Shown here piece after piece: positions 52,736 to 52,749 of a stretch of DNA of 52,749 nucleotides; positions within the stretch are counted from its first letter, which is position 1, and each line of letters starts with the position of its first letter. The notes beneath the pieces are model-generated. The model was not told the DNA's origin, did no database searches, and saw nothing but the letters and a program-made list of their open reading frames with translations. A program made the position numbers and the translations under genes. This DNA is from Curvivirga aplysinae (GTDB taxonomy: Bacteria > Pseudomonadota > Alphaproteobacteria > UBA8366 > Aestuariispiraceae): positions 1-52,749 of the forward strand of contig NZ_SMMC01000207.1 in assembly GCF_009711445.1 (NCBI RefSeq), given 5' to 3'.

Positions 52736-52749
52736 TATCTTAATTAAAT

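Overview
The window looks like chromosomal DNA from an AT-rich, Gram-negative, flagellated or chemotactic alphaproteobacterium, probably aquatic or marine. I base this on an MmcB-family protein (a family I know from Alphaproteobacteria), a LapG-like DUF920 protease, aerobic cobalamin genes (CobO/CobQ type), an orphan TAXI-type binding protein, and a large acidic calcium-binding type I secretion adhesin. Genus cannot be fixed from sequence alone. I saw no rRNA, tRNA, CRISPR array, insertion sequence or prophage gene.

Layout. 1-7.6 kb is mostly housekeeping metabolism: a type-II 3-hydroxyacyl-CoA dehydrogenase-like SDR, acetoacetyl-CoA synthetase, a TPR/glycosyltransferase-like protein with a small FliL-like membrane protein, aspartate-semialdehyde dehydrogenase (asd) and a periplasmic binding protein. 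asd is preceded by what looks like a complete, undescribed-looking attenuator: a 45-codon leader ORF ending in Lys/Thr-rich codons, then mutually exclusive antiterminator and terminator hairpins. 7.6-12.1 kb is the translation block rpmI-rplT-pheS-pheT. 12.1-16.7 kb is a signalling patch: a membrane sensor with a PAS domain and degenerate HD-GYP domain, broken by a frameshift, then a LapG-like cysteine protease and a soluble protein whose GGDEF and EAL motifs are both degenerate. 16.7-20.7 kb holds cobalamin genes (cbiB, cobQ, cobO) with a SYLF lipid-binding protein between cobO and cobQ. 20.8-30.3 kb has a MocR regulator, an AsmA-like protein, a PAS-GGDEF-EAL phosphodiesterase, mmcB, hldE, a TAXI binding protein, apt and an amidase.

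30.3-45 kb is dominated by a type I secretion locus on the minus strand, in transcription order: TolC-family porin, a 2767-residue RTX/cadherin-like adhesin, an exporter ATPase with a C39-like domain, and an HlyD adaptor. With the LapG-like protease and the c-di-GMP proteins at 14.5-25.4 kb this resembles a dispersed Lap-type adhesion circuit, although no canonical membrane LapD is present and no canonical TAAG cleavage motif is visible. 45.4-48.6 kb is a polar amino acid ABC transporter. The right end carries a LysR regulator divergent from a QorB-like gene whose 3' end is frameshifted through its own terminator, and a two-TM chemoreceptor.

Most promising items: the asd Lys/Thr attenuator, the Lap-like circuit with a soluble fully degenerate GGDEF-EAL protein beside the protease, and two independent short-repeat frameshifts (sensor at about 12.73 kb; QorB-like gene at about 50.39 kb) that could be sequencing errors, recent pseudogenes or phase-variable switches.
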